This document shows positions 45,147 through 54,406 of a stretch of 64,000 nt of DNA, piece after piece. This DNA is from Sphingomonas aliaeris (lineage in GTDB: Bacteria; Pseudomonadota; Alphaproteobacteria; Sphingomonadales; Sphingomonadaceae): assembly GCF_016743815.1 (NCBI RefSeq), contig NZ_CP061035.1, positions 1,552,501 through 1,616,500 of the forward strand. Reading direction: 5' to 3'. How positions within the stretch are numbered: position 1 is the first letter of the stretch; each line of letters opens with the position of its first letter. The notes beneath the pieces are model-generated. The model saw only the letters and a list, made by a program, of their open reading frames with translations. It was not told where the DNA came from and did not search any database. Both the position numbers and the translations under genes were made by a program.

Positions 45147-46039
45147 GCGCGCCACTGATCGCGGGAGTCGAACTGGGTGGGACGAAGTGCAACTGCATCC
45201 TCGCCACCGGGCCGGACGATATACGCGACGAGGTGCGCATTCCGACGACGACACCGGAGCAAACCTTGTCGGCAATCGAGCAGGTGCTGGATCGCTGGAA
45301 GGGGTTCGATGCGCTTGGAATCGGCAGCTTCGGGCCGGTGTCGATCGACGGTGATTCAGGCACCTATGGCTTCATCACCGCTACGCCCAAGGCGGGGTGG
45401 ACGAACACCGACGTCGCGGTGCGGCTGTCCTCGCGCATGGGCGTTCCGACCGGGTTCAACAGTGACGTGGCGGGCGCGGCGCTGGGTGAGGGCAAGTGGG
45501 GCGCGGCGCAGGGCTTGGCCGACCACGCCTATATCACGGTCGGCACCGGTGTGGGCGTTGGCCTCGTCATGCGCGGGGAGCCGACCAGCGGGATGACGCA
45601 TCCGGAACTTGGCCACCTCCGCACCACGCGGGTGGCGGGCGACGACTGGCCTGGGATCTGCACGTTCCATGGCGACTGCGTGGAGGGAATGGCGTCGGGG
45701 CCCGCGATCGAACGGCGTACCGGGATACCGGCACCCGACGTGCCGACGGACCATTCCGCATGGGCGAATGTCGCGCATACGCTGGCGCAATTGCTGCACA
45801 CCCTGGTCCTGACGGGCATCCCGCGCCGCGTCGTGATGGGGGGCGGGGTGATGACCGGGATGCCGCACCTGCTCCCGATGATCCGCACCCGGCTGGTCGA
45901 GAGCCTGGGCGGATATGGCGCATCGGGCGATATCGCTCCGGTGGAAGCCTATGTCGTTCCGGCGGCCTTGGGAAACAGCGCAGGCCCGTTGGGGGCGATC
46001 GTGCTGGGACGGCGGGCGCTGGGCCTGGATAGGCTATAG
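45143..46039 (+). CDS. ROK-family sugar kinase, probable fructokinase
   Basis: 298 residues from GTG 45143, with GAAGGAG six bases before it. ATP-binding [17 protein letters not shown], a catalytic Asp in [28 protein letters not shown] and a zinc-binding cluster HxxCxxxCxxG-like segment ([16 protein letters not shown]). The latter Cys/His set is typical of ROK fructokinases. An upstream in-frame extension from 45032 merely shadows the reductase. It overlaps the convergent dinB gene by six bases. Confidence 0.9.
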   Translation: MSAPLIAGVELGGTKCNCILATGPDDIRDEVRIPTTTPEQTLSAIEQVLDRWKGFDALGIGSFGPVSIDGDSGTYGFITATPKAGWTNTDVAVRLSSRMGVPTGFNSDVAGAALGEGKWGAAQGLADHAYITVGTGVGVGLVMRGEPTSGMTHPELGHLRTTRVAGDDWPGICTFHGDCVEGMASGPAIERRTGIPAPDVPTDHSAWANVAHTLAQLLHTLVLTGIPRRVVMGGGVMTGMPHLLPMIRTRLVESLGGYGASGDIAPVEAYVVPAALGNSAGPLGAIVLGRRALGLDRL

Positions 46040-47122
46040 CGGCAAAGCGGGCTGATCGACGGCTTCGATCTCGTCCTCGTCCGAAATACCCGACAGGGTC
46101 AGGCCAAGCAGCCGGATGCCGCTGTCCACCGGCAATTGCGTCTCCAGCAGGCCGATTCCGGCCGCAAGGAAGGCGGCCTTGTCGGCCACGGGCGCGGAAA
46201 AGGATCGCGCCCGCGTGATGGTGTGGAAATCGGAATAGCGCATCTTCAGCGTTACCGTCCGTCCTCGCACGCGATGGCGATCGATCCGGACCCACGCCGC
46301 ATCCGCCACCCGGTCGAGTTGCGCGACGAGGTCCTCACGGTCCGAATAGTCGCGATCGAACGTGCGTTCCGCGCCGACAGACTTGCTCGCGCGGTTGACG
46401 CGCACGGGGCGGTTGTCCACGCCCCGCGCGGCATTGAACAGATATTCTGCGCTGCTGCGGAAGTTGGCGCGCAACATGTCGATCGATTGCGCGCGCAGGT
46501 CGGCCCCGGTCAGGATGCCGAGCCGCTCCATCCTGGCCGCGGTGACCGGTCCGACGCCGTGGAACCGGCGGACCGGCAGGCTCGCGACGAACGCCGCGCC
46601 TTTGTGCGGCGGGATCACGCACAGCCCGTCCGGCTTGTTCTGATCGGACGCCAGTTTGGCGATGAACTTGTTGTAGGACACGCCGGCCGATGCGGTGAGC
46701 CCGGTATCCGCCTTGATCCGTGCGCGGATTTCCTCGGCGATCGCGCGCGCGGACCCGAGTTCGCGAATGTCCTGGGTGACGTCCAGATAGGCTTCGTCCA
46801 GCGATAATGGTTCGATGAGATCCGTATAATCGGCGAAGATCGCCCGGATCTGCCGGCTGACCGCCTGATAGACGTCGAAGCGCGGGGATACGAAGACCAG
46901 ATCCGGGCAGCGCCGTGACGCGGTAACGGACGGCATGGCGGACTTCACCCCGAACGTCCGCGCCTCATAACTGGCGGCGGCGACCACGCCGCGCGCCTTC
47001 GACCCGCCGACCGCGACCGGACGGCCCCTGAGACTGGGATTGTCGCGCTGTTCGACGCTCGCGTAGAACGCGTCCATGTCGACATGGATGACCTTGCGCT
47101 GGGGAGACTCGGTCTGGGACAT
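46034..47122 (-). CDS. dinB: DNA polymerase IV
   Basis: 362 residues of the Y family. Starts KVIHVDMDAFYASVEQRDNP with the first metal-binding Asp; SLDEAYLDVT carries the second acidic pair (about residue 108); helix-hairpin-helix and little-finger regions follow (FHGVGPVTAARMERLG). Lesion-bypass polymerase, usually SOS-inducible; I did not find a clear LexA box in the 35 bases upstream. Convergent with the ROK kinase. Confidence 0.95.
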   Translation of the reverse strand: MSQTESPQRKVIHVDMDAFYASVEQRDNPSLRGRPVAVGGSKARGVVAAASYEARTFGVKSAMPSVTASRRCPDLVFVSPRFDVYQAVSRQIRAIFADYTDLIEPLSLDEAYLDVTQDIRELGSARAIAEEIRARIKADTGLTASAGVSYNKFIAKLASDQNKPDGLCVIPPHKGAAFVASLPVRRFHGVGPVTAARMERLGILTGADLRAQSIDMLRANFRSSAEYLFNAARGVDNRPVRVNRASKSVGAERTFDRDYSDREDLVAQLDRVADAAWVRIDRHRVRGRTVTLKMRYSDFHTITRARSFSAPVADKAAFLAAGIGLLETQLPVDSGIRLLGLTLSGISDEDEIEAVDQPALPL

Positions 47123-47157
47123 TTCGGGAACATCATAGGCGTAAGGCGCTGCCGGTA

Positions 47158-48705
47158 CTAGGCTTTCGCGAGCGTGACCTCGAAACAGGCGCCGCGATTT
47201 GAACGGCCGAGCACGATCGTGCCGCCCGATGTCGCGAGCAGCGAACGGATGATGGGCAGGCCTAGACCGGTGCCGTTGTCGGCGCGCCGGGTGGTGAAAA
47301 AGGGTTCGAAGATCCGGTCGCGGTCGGCCGGCGGGATGCCCGGACCGTCATCCGATACGGTGATACCGACAACGCCGTCGTCGCTGGCTACCGCGATGTC
47401 GGCGCGGCTCGACCCCGCCTGACGGCTGTTGTCCAGCAGCGTTCCAATTACGGTTTCGAGCGTGGCTTCGGTCGACCGTACGAGGCAATGCGGCGCCGCG
47501 GACAGAATGACGTCAAAGCCGGGCGCGCGGTATGCGTCCGCGATCCGGGCCAATACCGGGCCGATGGGGGTCACCGCATTGGCGTCGCCAGCGGTCATGT
47601 CGGCACGGGCAAGGTCGAGCAGGCGCGTGACCAACAGGCTCAGCCGCCCCGCATCGGCATCGGCATTGGCGAGGAAGCGGGCGCGCTCGTCCTCGCTCAT
47701 CTCGTCGCCGTGGTCGGCGAGCAGTTCGAGCACGCCCTTGATGCCCGCCAGCGGCGTCTTGAATTCGTGGCTGACGGCATGCGCGAAGTCGCGGAGGTAG
47801 CGGGACCGGTGGTCGATCGCGACCGCCATCGCGGCGAAGTCGGCATAGAGGCCCTGTATCTCGATCGTCGCGGTCTGCGGGATCGGGGGGATGTTGCCGC
47901 GTCCGGTAGCCACTTCGCGCGTGGCGGCTCCCAGCGCCTCGATCGGCCGGGCGATCCCGCGCGACAACAGCCCGCTGAGGACGATCAACAGCGAAAAGAT
48001 GGCCACTACGCCGATCGCGATCTTCCCCCGATCCTCGTACATGCCGCGAAACAGGGCACGGGCCGAGCGGGACAGCAGCAGGACGCCGACCACGCGGCCG
48101 TCGGCGACGATCGGCCGGGCGAGGTGCACGCGGATCGTTGCGGCGCGCGAGAGCCATTCGAACGCATAGGTCGCGCGGTACTCGGCATTACGGCGCAGCA
48201 CCGTCATCGGTCGTCCGGCGAGCGCGGCGCTCACCTCGGGCAGAGCGGCATAGCTGAACCCCGCAGTGTCCCCGCTGACGGCGCGGCCTTTCGAGTCGAG
48301 CAGCAGGATGGCGGCCAGCGTGGTGCGGCGGGTGTTGGCTATGACCGGCAGTATGCGGGCGCTCGCGGCCTGTGCTTCGCGATCGACGGGCGTCGCCGGT
48401 CCGACGGGATCGGGGCGTTCGGGCAGCACAGGGGTGGCGTTCAGGTCGATGCGCGGCAGTTCGGGGCGGAAATCGGTCGGCGACGGCATGACGGGAACCG
48501 CGCCTGGCCAGGACGCGGCGGCCGAGGCGGACAGCGCCGCCCCTTGCGCGATCAACTCCGCCTCGGTCTGGCGGACGAGGGTGTTCTCATAAACGCGGAG
48601 GAATACCGCCCCGAAGCCGGGCAGTGCGGCGACTAGAAAGAGCGTGGCGAACAGCAACGTGCGCAGCCGGAGGCGGGGCCAGTGCGCCTTCAGCCATGAT
48701 TTCAT
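47158..48705 (-). CDS. Sensor histidine kinase (CreC-like)
   Basis: 515 residues. N-terminal transmembrane helix (about residues 15-38), a periplasmic sensor region with Pro-rich stretches, a second helix (about 220-240) and HAMP, HisKA with His in AHAVSHEFKTPLAG (near residue 308), and HATPase (TLLDNSRQAG, SDDGPGIPPADR, TGLGLPIIRSLL). ATG 48705 overlaps the response-regulator stop (ATGA), so it is chosen over TTG 48714. The pair resembles CreBC-type systems that respond to metabolic or envelope state. Confidence 0.88.
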   Translation of the reverse strand: MKSWLKAHWPRLRLRTLLFATLFLVAALPGFGAVFLRVYENTLVRQTEAELIAQGAALSASAAASWPGAVPVMPSPTDFRPELPRIDLNATPVLPERPDPVGPATPVDREAQAASARILPVIANTRRTTLAAILLLDSKGRAVSGDTAGFSYAALPEVSAALAGRPMTVLRRNAEYRATYAFEWLSRAATIRVHLARPIVADGRVVGVLLLSRSARALFRGMYEDRGKIAIGVVAIFSLLIVLSGLLSRGIARPIEALGAATREVATGRGNIPPIPQTATIEIQGLYADFAAMAVAIDHRSRYLRDFAHAVSHEFKTPLAGIKGVLELLADHGDEMSEDERARFLANADADAGRLSLLVTRLLDLARADMTAGDANAVTPIGPVLARIADAYRAPGFDVILSAAPHCLVRSTEATLETVIGTLLDNSRQAGSSRADIAVASDDGVVGITVSDDGPGIPPADRDRIFEPFFTTRRADNGTGLGLPIIRSLLATSGGTIVLGRSNRGACFEVTLAKA

Positions 48706-49418
48706 CCGCCGCAACAGGCACCTAGACGATAGCCGATGCCCGCGCGCGTCTCGATCAGGTCCACGCCGCCGGCTTCCGCGAATTTGTGGCGCAGGTTGCG
48801 GATGTGGCTGTCGATCGTGCGGTCGGTGACGGCGAAGCCGGGGCCGTGCAGCCGGTCGATGATCGCGTCGCGGCTGAACACCTTGGCGGGCATCGACGCG
48901 AGCGTGCGCAAGATCGAGAATTCGGTGACGGTCAGCGGAACGTCCGTCCCCGCCCAGCTTGCGCGCCAGCCGTCCGTGTCGAGCGACAGATGATTGTGCG
49001 CGATGCCAGCGCCTGACCGTTCAACCTCTGGCGGGCGACCCGCGGTGCGGCGGAGAATCGCCATCACCCGCGCGACGACTTCGCGCGGAGAGAAGGGTTT
49101 GACGACATAATCGTCCGCGCCGAGTTCGATGCCGAGCACGCGATCGATCTCGTCGTCTCGCGAGGAGAGGAACAGGATCGGCGTGTCGCCGGCCGCACGG
49201 AGGCGGCGGCAGACTTCGAGCCCGTCCATCCGGGGCATGTTGATGTCGAGCACGACCAGATCGGGCGCGCTGCGCTCCACCGCCGCCAGCGCCGCCTCCC
49301 CGTCGGTCGCCTCGATCGTGTCGAGACCGGCCTTGCCGAGCGCGAAGACGAGCAACTGACGGATATGCGCGTCGTCATCCACGACCAGGATCGTTTTGGG
49401 CATGGGGCATTGGATCAT
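48702..49418 (-). CDS. OmpR/PhoB-family response regulator (CreB-like)
   Basis: 238 residues. Receiver domain with VVDDDAHIRQL, phospho-acceptor Asp in VVLDINMPRMDG and Lys in DDYVVKPFSPREV; a C-terminal winged-helix DNA-binding domain follows (LTVTEFSILRTLASMP, DSHIRNLRHKF). ATG 49418 overlaps the stop of the DUF4173 gene, so three genes form one unit. A much longer upstream reading in this frame is antisense to DUF4173 and not real. Targets cannot be read from the sequence. Confidence 0.92.
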   Translation of the reverse strand: MIQCPMPKTILVVDDDAHIRQLLVFALGKAGLDTIEATDGEAALAAVERSAPDLVVLDINMPRMDGLEVCRRLRAAGDTPILFLSSRDDEIDRVLGIELGADDYVVKPFSPREVVARVMAILRRTAGRPPEVERSGAGIAHNHLSLDTDGWRASWAGTDVPLTVTEFSILRTLASMPAKVFSRDAIIDRLHGPGFAVTDRTIDSHIRNLRHKFAEAGGVDLIETRAGIGYRLGACCGG

Positions 49419-50959
49419 TGTTCGGTAGCCGAGGTCAACGGGGCGGTCGTCTGTACGGCTGCGGGGGGCGGGGGCGGCGCGGGCGGCGGCGGGATGATCG
49501 TGCCGTCGCAGGATCGGCCAACGCTTGATCCGCGGGACTTGAGCCGGGTGGGCCCGAGCAGGCGTTTCGCCGTTTCGAGCCGCCGGGCACCGCGCCATGT
49601 AGCTAGCTTCGGAGTGGATTGGGCGAAGGACAACTTGTCGTAAGCTTGCTCGCGAACGAAGGCGACGCGGTCCTTGAATGCGGCCCCCGTCGCGCGACGC
49701 TCCAGCGCGATCAGCGGCAGCAATGCGGACGGGCCGAGTTCGCGAAGGTAGCAAAGGTCGAGATGCTTTCCCGTCCGGGCGTGCCGCACGTTCCAGTCCG
49801 CCGCGCCCGCGCCCAGATCGACCACGCTGGCCGTCGTCAGGACGATCGTCGCGGCGAGCGCGTTGGCGTTGATCAGCCACGCGCTGCTGCGGTTGGCGAG
49901 TAGTCGCCAGCAGATCAGCGCCAGCCCGGTCGCCACCAGTCCCATCCATGCCAGCGCCGATATCCGCAGCACGGTCAGCATCGAGGTCTCGATATAGTCC
50001 AGCACGCGCAGGACGCTGGAGGCGACGAGAATGAAGTTCTGCGCCACCCATATCACGAGCAAGCGACGGACGACTGGGCTACGCGCCGCCGCGCTGTCTG
50101 GCCGGAGTGCGATCAGGACGAAGAGCCCGGCCAGAATGGCTGTCGCGATCAATGTGTAGGCGCCGCGATGGACGTATTCGACCGTCGAGACGCCCTTCGG
50201 CAACTCCGCGCCGCTCCACAGGAATGCGAGGTCGAGACCGTTCTGCAACGCGAAGACGAGGTTGAACGCGATCAGCGACAGGATGAGCGTGCCAACCGGA
50301 AGGTCGGTGATCCGGGGCGCTGGCCGTAGCAGCGGCAGGCGCGTGGCACGCGGGTGGGGACGCAGGCTCGGCCAGACGACAAACATGACGAAGACCCACA
50401 GCAGTGCGTGAAACAGGAGTATGGCGAAGGACGGAAGTTCCAGCCGAGCGAGCGCGGCACCGATCAGCGGATTGGCGCCGGCGAACAGGGTGAAAAACAG
50501 CACGCTGCCGATGACCGGAATGACGAGTGTTTTTGCGATCGCAGGCACATCGAGCCGTCCGGCTGGCCGCCTGACGCTCGCCAGCCGGCGGATGTCGCGA
50601 AACGGTGTGACGATGCCGCAGACGATGTGCAGCACCAGCCGCTGGGTCCAGCGCCATGCATCGTCGAAGCGATGGCGCGTCAGCAAGGCGGCAAGCGAAA
50701 GCGACGTCCAGAACATCGTCCAAGCCAGCAGGCTTGGATCCTCCAGCAGGATTACGGCGAAGCTTACGGCCGCGACCGATGCGGCGAGTCCGGCGCGGTG
50801 CCGGAACGGTTTTACCGTCATGAGCAGGACGATCGACCATGCGACCGCAAAGATGCCCGGTATCGCGCCCCATCCGTCGAACGCCAGCGTGTCGGCCAAC
50901 GCGATCAATACTATGATCGCGGCGACTTTCGCGCCGAACCCATGTCTTGTCGTCATCAC
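49415..50959 (-). CDS. DUF4173-family membrane protein
   Basis: 514 residues with about ten hydrophobic helices, then a soluble C-terminus ending in a proline-rich tail (about residues 483-505, runs of PPP/APPPPP). It belongs to the DUF4173/DUF4153 group of uncharacterised membrane proteins. It heads an operon with the response regulator and sensor kinase, so it may give the sensor its signal or be its target. The 195 bases upstream to the tRNA hold no gene. Confidence 0.82.
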   Translation of the reverse strand: MMTTRHGFGAKVAAIIVLIALADTLAFDGWGAIPGIFAVAWSIVLLMTVKPFRHRAGLAASVAAVSFAVILLEDPSLLAWTMFWTSLSLAALLTRHRFDDAWRWTQRLVLHIVCGIVTPFRDIRRLASVRRPAGRLDVPAIAKTLVIPVIGSVLFFTLFAGANPLIGAALARLELPSFAILLFHALLWVFVMFVVWPSLRPHPRATRLPLLRPAPRITDLPVGTLILSLIAFNLVFALQNGLDLAFLWSGAELPKGVSTVEYVHRGAYTLIATAILAGLFVLIALRPDSAAARSPVVRRLLVIWVAQNFILVASSVLRVLDYIETSMLTVLRISALAWMGLVATGLALICWRLLANRSSAWLINANALAATIVLTTASVVDLGAGAADWNVRHARTGKHLDLCYLRELGPSALLPLIALERRATGAAFKDRVAFVREQAYDKLSFAQSTPKLATWRGARRLETAKRLLGPTRLKSRGSSVGRSCDGTIIPPPPAPPPPPAAVQTTAPLTSATEQ

Positions 50960-51154
50960 GCCGTTCCTTCCCGATCCGATACGGGCGGTATGGCGCGGCG
51001 TCGTGCGGGGCTGGCCGGGTTGGCCGTGTCGCTTCGGTGCGGGGTATGTGCAGTTCCGGTGCAGCGCGCCGGTTGCGCAGCGAAATGAGGTACGCCGCTA
51101 CTTTTGACTTGATCGCACCGGGACGGACAGCTAGGCGCTCCCCCTGCAATGTGT

Positions 51155-51231
51155 CGGGGCGTGGCGCAGTCTGGTAGCGCACTGGTCTCGGGGTCCAGGG
51201 GTCGTAGGTTCAGATCCTATCGCCCCGACCA
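51155..51231 (+). tRNA. tRNA-Pro (anticodon CGG)
   Basis: A 77-base cloverleaf: acceptor stem CGGGGCG/CGCCCCG, D arm GCGC...GCGC, anticodon loop CTCGGGG giving anticodon CGG, and encoded ACCA at the 3' end. The anticodon stem has a T-T mismatch at position 31:39, and the T loop is TTCAGAT, with G where A58 is expected. It reads CCG codons. A hairpin follows at 51237-51255. Confidence 0.92.
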
Positions 51232-51236
51232 TTGCA

Positions 51237-51255
51237 GCGATATCCCCGATATCGC
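51237..51255 (+). terminator. Hairpin just after tRNA-Pro
   Basis: GCGATATC, CCC loop, GATATCGC, six bases after the tRNA 3' end, without a following T-run. Likely helps 3'-end formation or processing of the tRNA transcript. Confidence 0.45.
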
Positions 51256-51378
51256 ACCGAACGGCCGCCCGACGCCGTTACCCCGTAAAATAGCCTATGC
51301 GCATCGCCGGTCGCCCGGCCCACCCGTTTTGTACGTCTTGCTGCTCGACGTTCGGGGCGGCTTTGCTATGGGCAAGCG

Positions 51379-51936
51379 GTGTTCTCTTTAGAAGTGCTTG
51401 CCTCCCTGTTGATCGTCGCCAACGTCGTGCTCGTCGCACGGCGCAGCATCTGGAACTATGCGTTCGCGATCGCCGGTACCGCGATCTACGGCTGGGTGTT
51501 CTTCGAGGCCCGACTGTATAGCGACACGGGGCTGCAACTGTTTTTCGTCATCGTGAACCTCTATGGCTGGCGTCAATGGTCGCACGGGATCGCCACGGCG
51601 GGGGAAGTCCGGGTCGGGCGATTGAGCGCGGCGGCGCGGGGCGGCTGGCTTTTCGGGATAGCTTTCGCGACTTTGGCGTGGGGGACACTGATGCACCGGC
51701 TTACCGATGCATCCTTTCCCTTCGTCGATGCGGGGATCGCCATGACGAGTGTCGCGGCGCAGATATTGCTGTCGCGGCAGAAACTGGAAAACTGGGTGCT
51801 GTGGATCGCGGTCGATATCGTCGCGATCGGCCTGTATGCCGCCAAGGGCCTGTGGCCGACGACCATCCTCTACATTCTGTTGCTGGCGATATCGGTGTGG
51901 GGGTTGCTGGATTGGCGAAGATCGGAAGTTCAATGA
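51379..51936 (+). CDS. pnuC: Nicotinamide riboside transporter PnuC
   Basis: 185 residues, GTG start, six to seven hydrophobic helices and the family signature WNYAFAIAGTAIYGWVFFEARLYSD with NLYGWRQW (quoted in part). PnuC carries nicotinamide riboside (or, in relatives, thiamine or riboflavin) across the inner membrane. It overlaps the NadR-type kinase start by ATGA, which favours nicotinamide riboside. I see no riboswitch fold in the 147 bases upstream. Confidence 0.9.
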   Translation: MFSLEVLASLLIVANVVLVARRSIWNYAFAIAGTAIYGWVFFEARLYSDTGLQLFFVIVNLYGWRQWSHGIATAGEVRVGRLSAAARGGWLFGIAFATLAWGTLMHRLTDASFPFVDAGIAMTSVAAQILLSRQKLENWVLWIAVDIVAIGLYAAKGLWPTTILYILLLAISVWGLLDWRRSEVQ

Positions 51937-52451
51937 TACGTACGATCTGCCTTCATGGGCCTGAAAGCACCGGAAAATCGACGCTCGCGCCGCGATTGGC
52001 ACGGGCGTTGGGGGGCGCGGTGGTGGATGAGTATGGCCGCACCTTCGCAGAGGCGAATGGCCTGGAATTCACTATGAACGATCTCGTGACGATCGCCGAA
52101 ACGCACGACGGTATCACGCGCGCGATGGCCGCGGGCGGGATCGATCCGCTGATCCTGGATACCGATCCGCTGATGACGGCGGTGTGGGCGGACATGCTGT
52201 TCGGGAAGCGGGACCCGTGGTTCGATGCGTGGACGGGCACGGCCGACCTGTATCTACTGCTGGATATCGACCTGCCCTGGGTCGAGGATGGCACGCGGAT
52301 GTTCGGATCCGTCGACGATCGGCGGCGCTTCTTCGACCTGTCGAGGGCGGAACTGGAACGGCGAGGTGTCGCCTGGGCATTAGTCGCGGGGCAGGGGGAC
52401 GCCCGGTTCGCCAATGCGATGGCGGCGGTGAAGGCGGCCGGTCTGGCCTGA
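51933..52451 (+). CDS. NadR-like ribosylnicotinamide kinase
   Basis: 172 residues. Walker A GPESTGKSTLAPRLA at residues 8-22, then EYGRTF, LILDTDPLMTAVW and DIDLPWVEDGTR, the pattern of the C-terminal kinase domain of NadR. It phosphorylates nicotinamide riboside to NMN, trapping imported substrate. The adenylyltransferase and regulator domains of full NadR are absent, so a separate NMN adenylyltransferase is needed. Coupled to pnuC by ATGA. Confidence 0.88.
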   Translation: MIRTICLHGPESTGKSTLAPRLARALGGAVVDEYGRTFAEANGLEFTMNDLVTIAETHDGITRAMAAGGIDPLILDTDPLMTAVWADMLFGKRDPWFDAWTGTADLYLLLDIDLPWVEDGTRMFGSVDDRRRFFDLSRAELERRGVAWALVAGQGDARFANAMAAVKAAGLA

Positions 52452-52479
52452 CACTAAACGTCGCCGGTTCGGTCGCGAA

Positions 52480-52764
52480 TTAGTCGCGTTTGCGTGGCCG
52501 GGTGATGCCGCTGGTCATCAGGTCAGGCTTCGGCGGGGGTTTCCAACCTGGGGGCGGGGTCACGCGCTGACGGCTGGTCCCGATGCCCATCTTGCCGGGT
52601 TGCTGGCGGGTCAGCCCGCTTGGATCGATCGGGCCGGTATCCGCATCGGCGGCCTGGCCTCGCATTATGCTGATCCTGTCGCGAAGCGACGCCGCGAGCG
52701 CGAAATCCTGCGCATCGGCGGCGGCCTCCATCGCGAGGCGTACATCTTCGATCGTCTCGGCCAT
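52480..52764 (-). CDS. UvrB/UvrC-motif protein
   Basis: 94 residues. The N-terminus IEDVRLAMEAAADAQDFALA and SLRDRIS form a UVR motif (helical hairpin used by UvrB and UvrC to interact). The rest is proline- and basic-rich (TPPPGWKPPPKP), likely disordered. Start taken at ATG 52764; an ATG at 52779 is possible. It may modulate a Clp- or UVR-type partner. Convergent with the kinase at 51933. Confidence 0.75.
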   Translation of the reverse strand: MAETIEDVRLAMEAAADAQDFALAASLRDRISIMRGQAADADTGPIDPSGLTRQQPGKMGIGTSRQRVTPPPGWKPPPKPDLMTSGITRPRKRD

Positions 52765-52803
52765 TCGCGCATAACGCACGAATGGCCGGGTCGGATGCGC
52801 CCC

Positions 52804-53340
52804 TTACTTGTGGGCGAGCTTGTATTTGCGCACAGCGTCCAGCGTGCCCTCGACATGACCGGCCGGGCTCATCTGGCTGAGAACGTAGATGATCTTGCCG
52901 TTGGGCGCGATGACGTAGCTGGTGCGATCGGTCCAGCCGGCCTTGGCCGCAAGCGACACGTTATAACCGGAAACGACCGCCGGGGTCGCTGCGCCGACCG
53001 GGAATTTGTCGCGGCATTCGGATTTGGAGAATTCCGCGATGCGTTCGACATTGCCGCCGGTCAGGCCGATCAACGTCGCGCCGTTCTTCTGGAACTCGGC
53101 AGCGGCCTCGGCAAAGGCATGCGCCTCGACGGTGCAGCCGCTGGTGAAGGCGGCCGGGAAGAAATAGAGCACTACGGGCCCCTTCTTCAGCGCCGATTTG
53201 AGCGCGAAATCGAACATCTTGCCGCCGCGTGCCGCCTTGGTGACGATGTCGGGCGCAGTGGCGCCGACCGGAAGCGCTGCCGACGCGGCACCGCCGATGA
53301 AAAGGGCGGCGCAGGCGGCGAGAAGGGAAAGGCGCTTCAT
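52804..53340 (-). CDS. Periplasmic peroxiredoxin (AhpC/TSA family)
   Basis: 178 residues with a signal peptide (about residues 1-21). Thioredoxin-fold core FPAAFTSGCTVEAHAFAEA contains the peroxidatic Cys near residue 69; a second Cys appears at ECRDKF. It resembles PrxQ/BCP but lacks the usual resolving Cys five residues on. It reduces peroxides in the periplasm. Lies 39 bases before the UVR-motif gene on the same strand. Confidence 0.85.
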   Translation of the reverse strand: MKRLSLLAACAALFIGGAASAALPVGATAPDIVTKAARGGKMFDFALKSALKKGPVVLYFFPAAFTSGCTVEAHAFAEAAAEFQKNGATLIGLTGGNVERIAEFSKSECRDKFPVGAATPAVVSGYNVSLAAKAGWTDRTSYVIAPNGKIIYVLSQMSPAGHVEGTLDAVRKYKLAHK

Positions 53341-53394
53341 GGCAGGTCTCCGGGTGTGAAAACCTACCCTATACTGCGCGGGGGGCGGCGGGAA

Positions 53395-53421
53395 GGGGCC
53401 GGGCGATCGATACCCGGCCCC
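53395..53421 (-). terminator. Perfect GC-rich hairpin after the CsgG-like gene
   Basis: GGGGCCGGG and CCCGGCCCC pair perfectly around a nine-base loop. It starts 32 bases past the CsgG-like stop on the minus strand; T-run is weak (TTCCC). Confidence 0.6.
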
Positions 53422-53452
53422 TCTTTCGCAAGGCTTTCCGCGGCTTGCTCGT

Positions 53453-54406
53453 TCAGCGCGAGGGCGCGAGCTTCGAATTCAGCACCCAGCCGACATTGTC
53501 GTTCTCGTCGGCGACTTCCCACCACATGCCGGCCTGCTTGCCGGTCGGGTAGACGATCGATCCGACGGGGAGCGTCCGCATCACCCGGCCGGTCGCGGCG
53601 GCGGTGGTGCGCATCGCGACCGGGCCCTGCGCGGTGAAGGTCTTGGCCGGGGCCGCTTCCGCCGTGCCCGCATCGCCCGGATTGACCAGGCCGAGGCTGG
53701 TGACCATTTTCGTATAGGCCTGGATGAAGGACAGCGTCACCATGCGGCCGATATCGGTATTGTCGTAGCCGCCGCCGACCGCGCCGCCGACCGCGAAGAA
53801 GCCGCCCGCGCCGAACGACAGGTTGTTCTTCACCGCATAGCCTTCCTCGACCGCGATCGTTTCCGTCGTGCGCACGTTGGTCAGCGAAAGAACGGTGTTC
53901 GCCTCCATCTTCTTGCTCTTCAACCCACCGAGCAGCCCGCCGACGCGCCCGCCGAGCAGGCCACCGACACCGCCCGCAATGCCGCTGCCGCTGACATTGC
54001 TGTTCGCGCCGGCGATTTCCGCGACCAGGACGTAGTCCGCCGCCTTGATTTGCCCCTGGCCGACGTTCGAGCGGCGTTGCAGCCCCAGATTGCCGCCGAT
54101 GTTGCGCTCGAGCTGCGCCGCGTTCAGCCCCGAACCGCGATCGACCAGATTGAAGCAGCCCGAACGCTGCACCAGCGCGCGGAGCAGCTTCTGCGGCGGC
54201 GCGAGGCTGTTCTGCGTCCAGCCCGAGGGATCGTCGCCATCGACAATCGACAGCGTGCCGAGCTTGCGCGTGCAGCGGGGGACATCGTTCTGCGCCGCCT
54301 CCTGCATGCGCTGCCCGCCGGATTTCCTGGCCTGCGCCTGTGCCGCGACGGGCGTGCCGGCGATCACGGCAAGCGCGGTCGCCAGCTGAACGGTCGTTTT
54401 CAACAT
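53453..54406 (-). CDS. CsgG-family protein with C-terminal SH3 domain
   Basis: 317 residues. Signal peptide ending AQAQA (about residue 25), a CsgG/HfaB-like region (LATLSIVD-type strands, DYVLVAEIAGANSNVSG, a Gly-rich stretch GGVGGLLGGRVGG), then a bacterial SH3 domain (LPVGSIVYPTGKQAGMWWEV). CsgG relatives form outer-membrane pores or holdfast anchors. ATG 54406 starts the signal peptide; a longer upstream reading is not supported. No curlin or holdfast genes are nearby, so function is open. Confidence 0.8.
   Translation of the reverse strand: MLKTTVQLATALAVIAGTPVAAQAQARKSGGQRMQEAAQNDVPRCTRKLGTLSIVDGDDPSGWTQNSLAPPQKLLRALVQRSGCFNLVDRGSGLNAAQLERNIGGNLGLQRRSNVGQGQIKAADYVLVAEIAGANSNVSGSGIAGGVGGLLGGRVGGLLGGLKSKKMEANTVLSLTNVRTTETIAVEEGYAVKNNLSFGAGGFFAVGGAVGGGYDNTDIGRMVTLSFIQAYTKMVTSLGLVNPGDAGTAEAAPAKTFTAQGPVAMRTTAAATGRVMRTLPVGSIVYPTGKQAGMWWEVADENDNVGWVLNSKLAPSR

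Noticed and set aside
48702..50051. 449-codon reading that would extend the response regulator upstream
   Set aside because: The added part is antisense-like and overlaps the DUF4173 gene; the regulator starts at the coupled ATG.
51232..51378. Riboswitch before pnuC
   Set aside because: Only a short palindrome tied to the tRNA is visible; no conserved aptamer pattern recognised.
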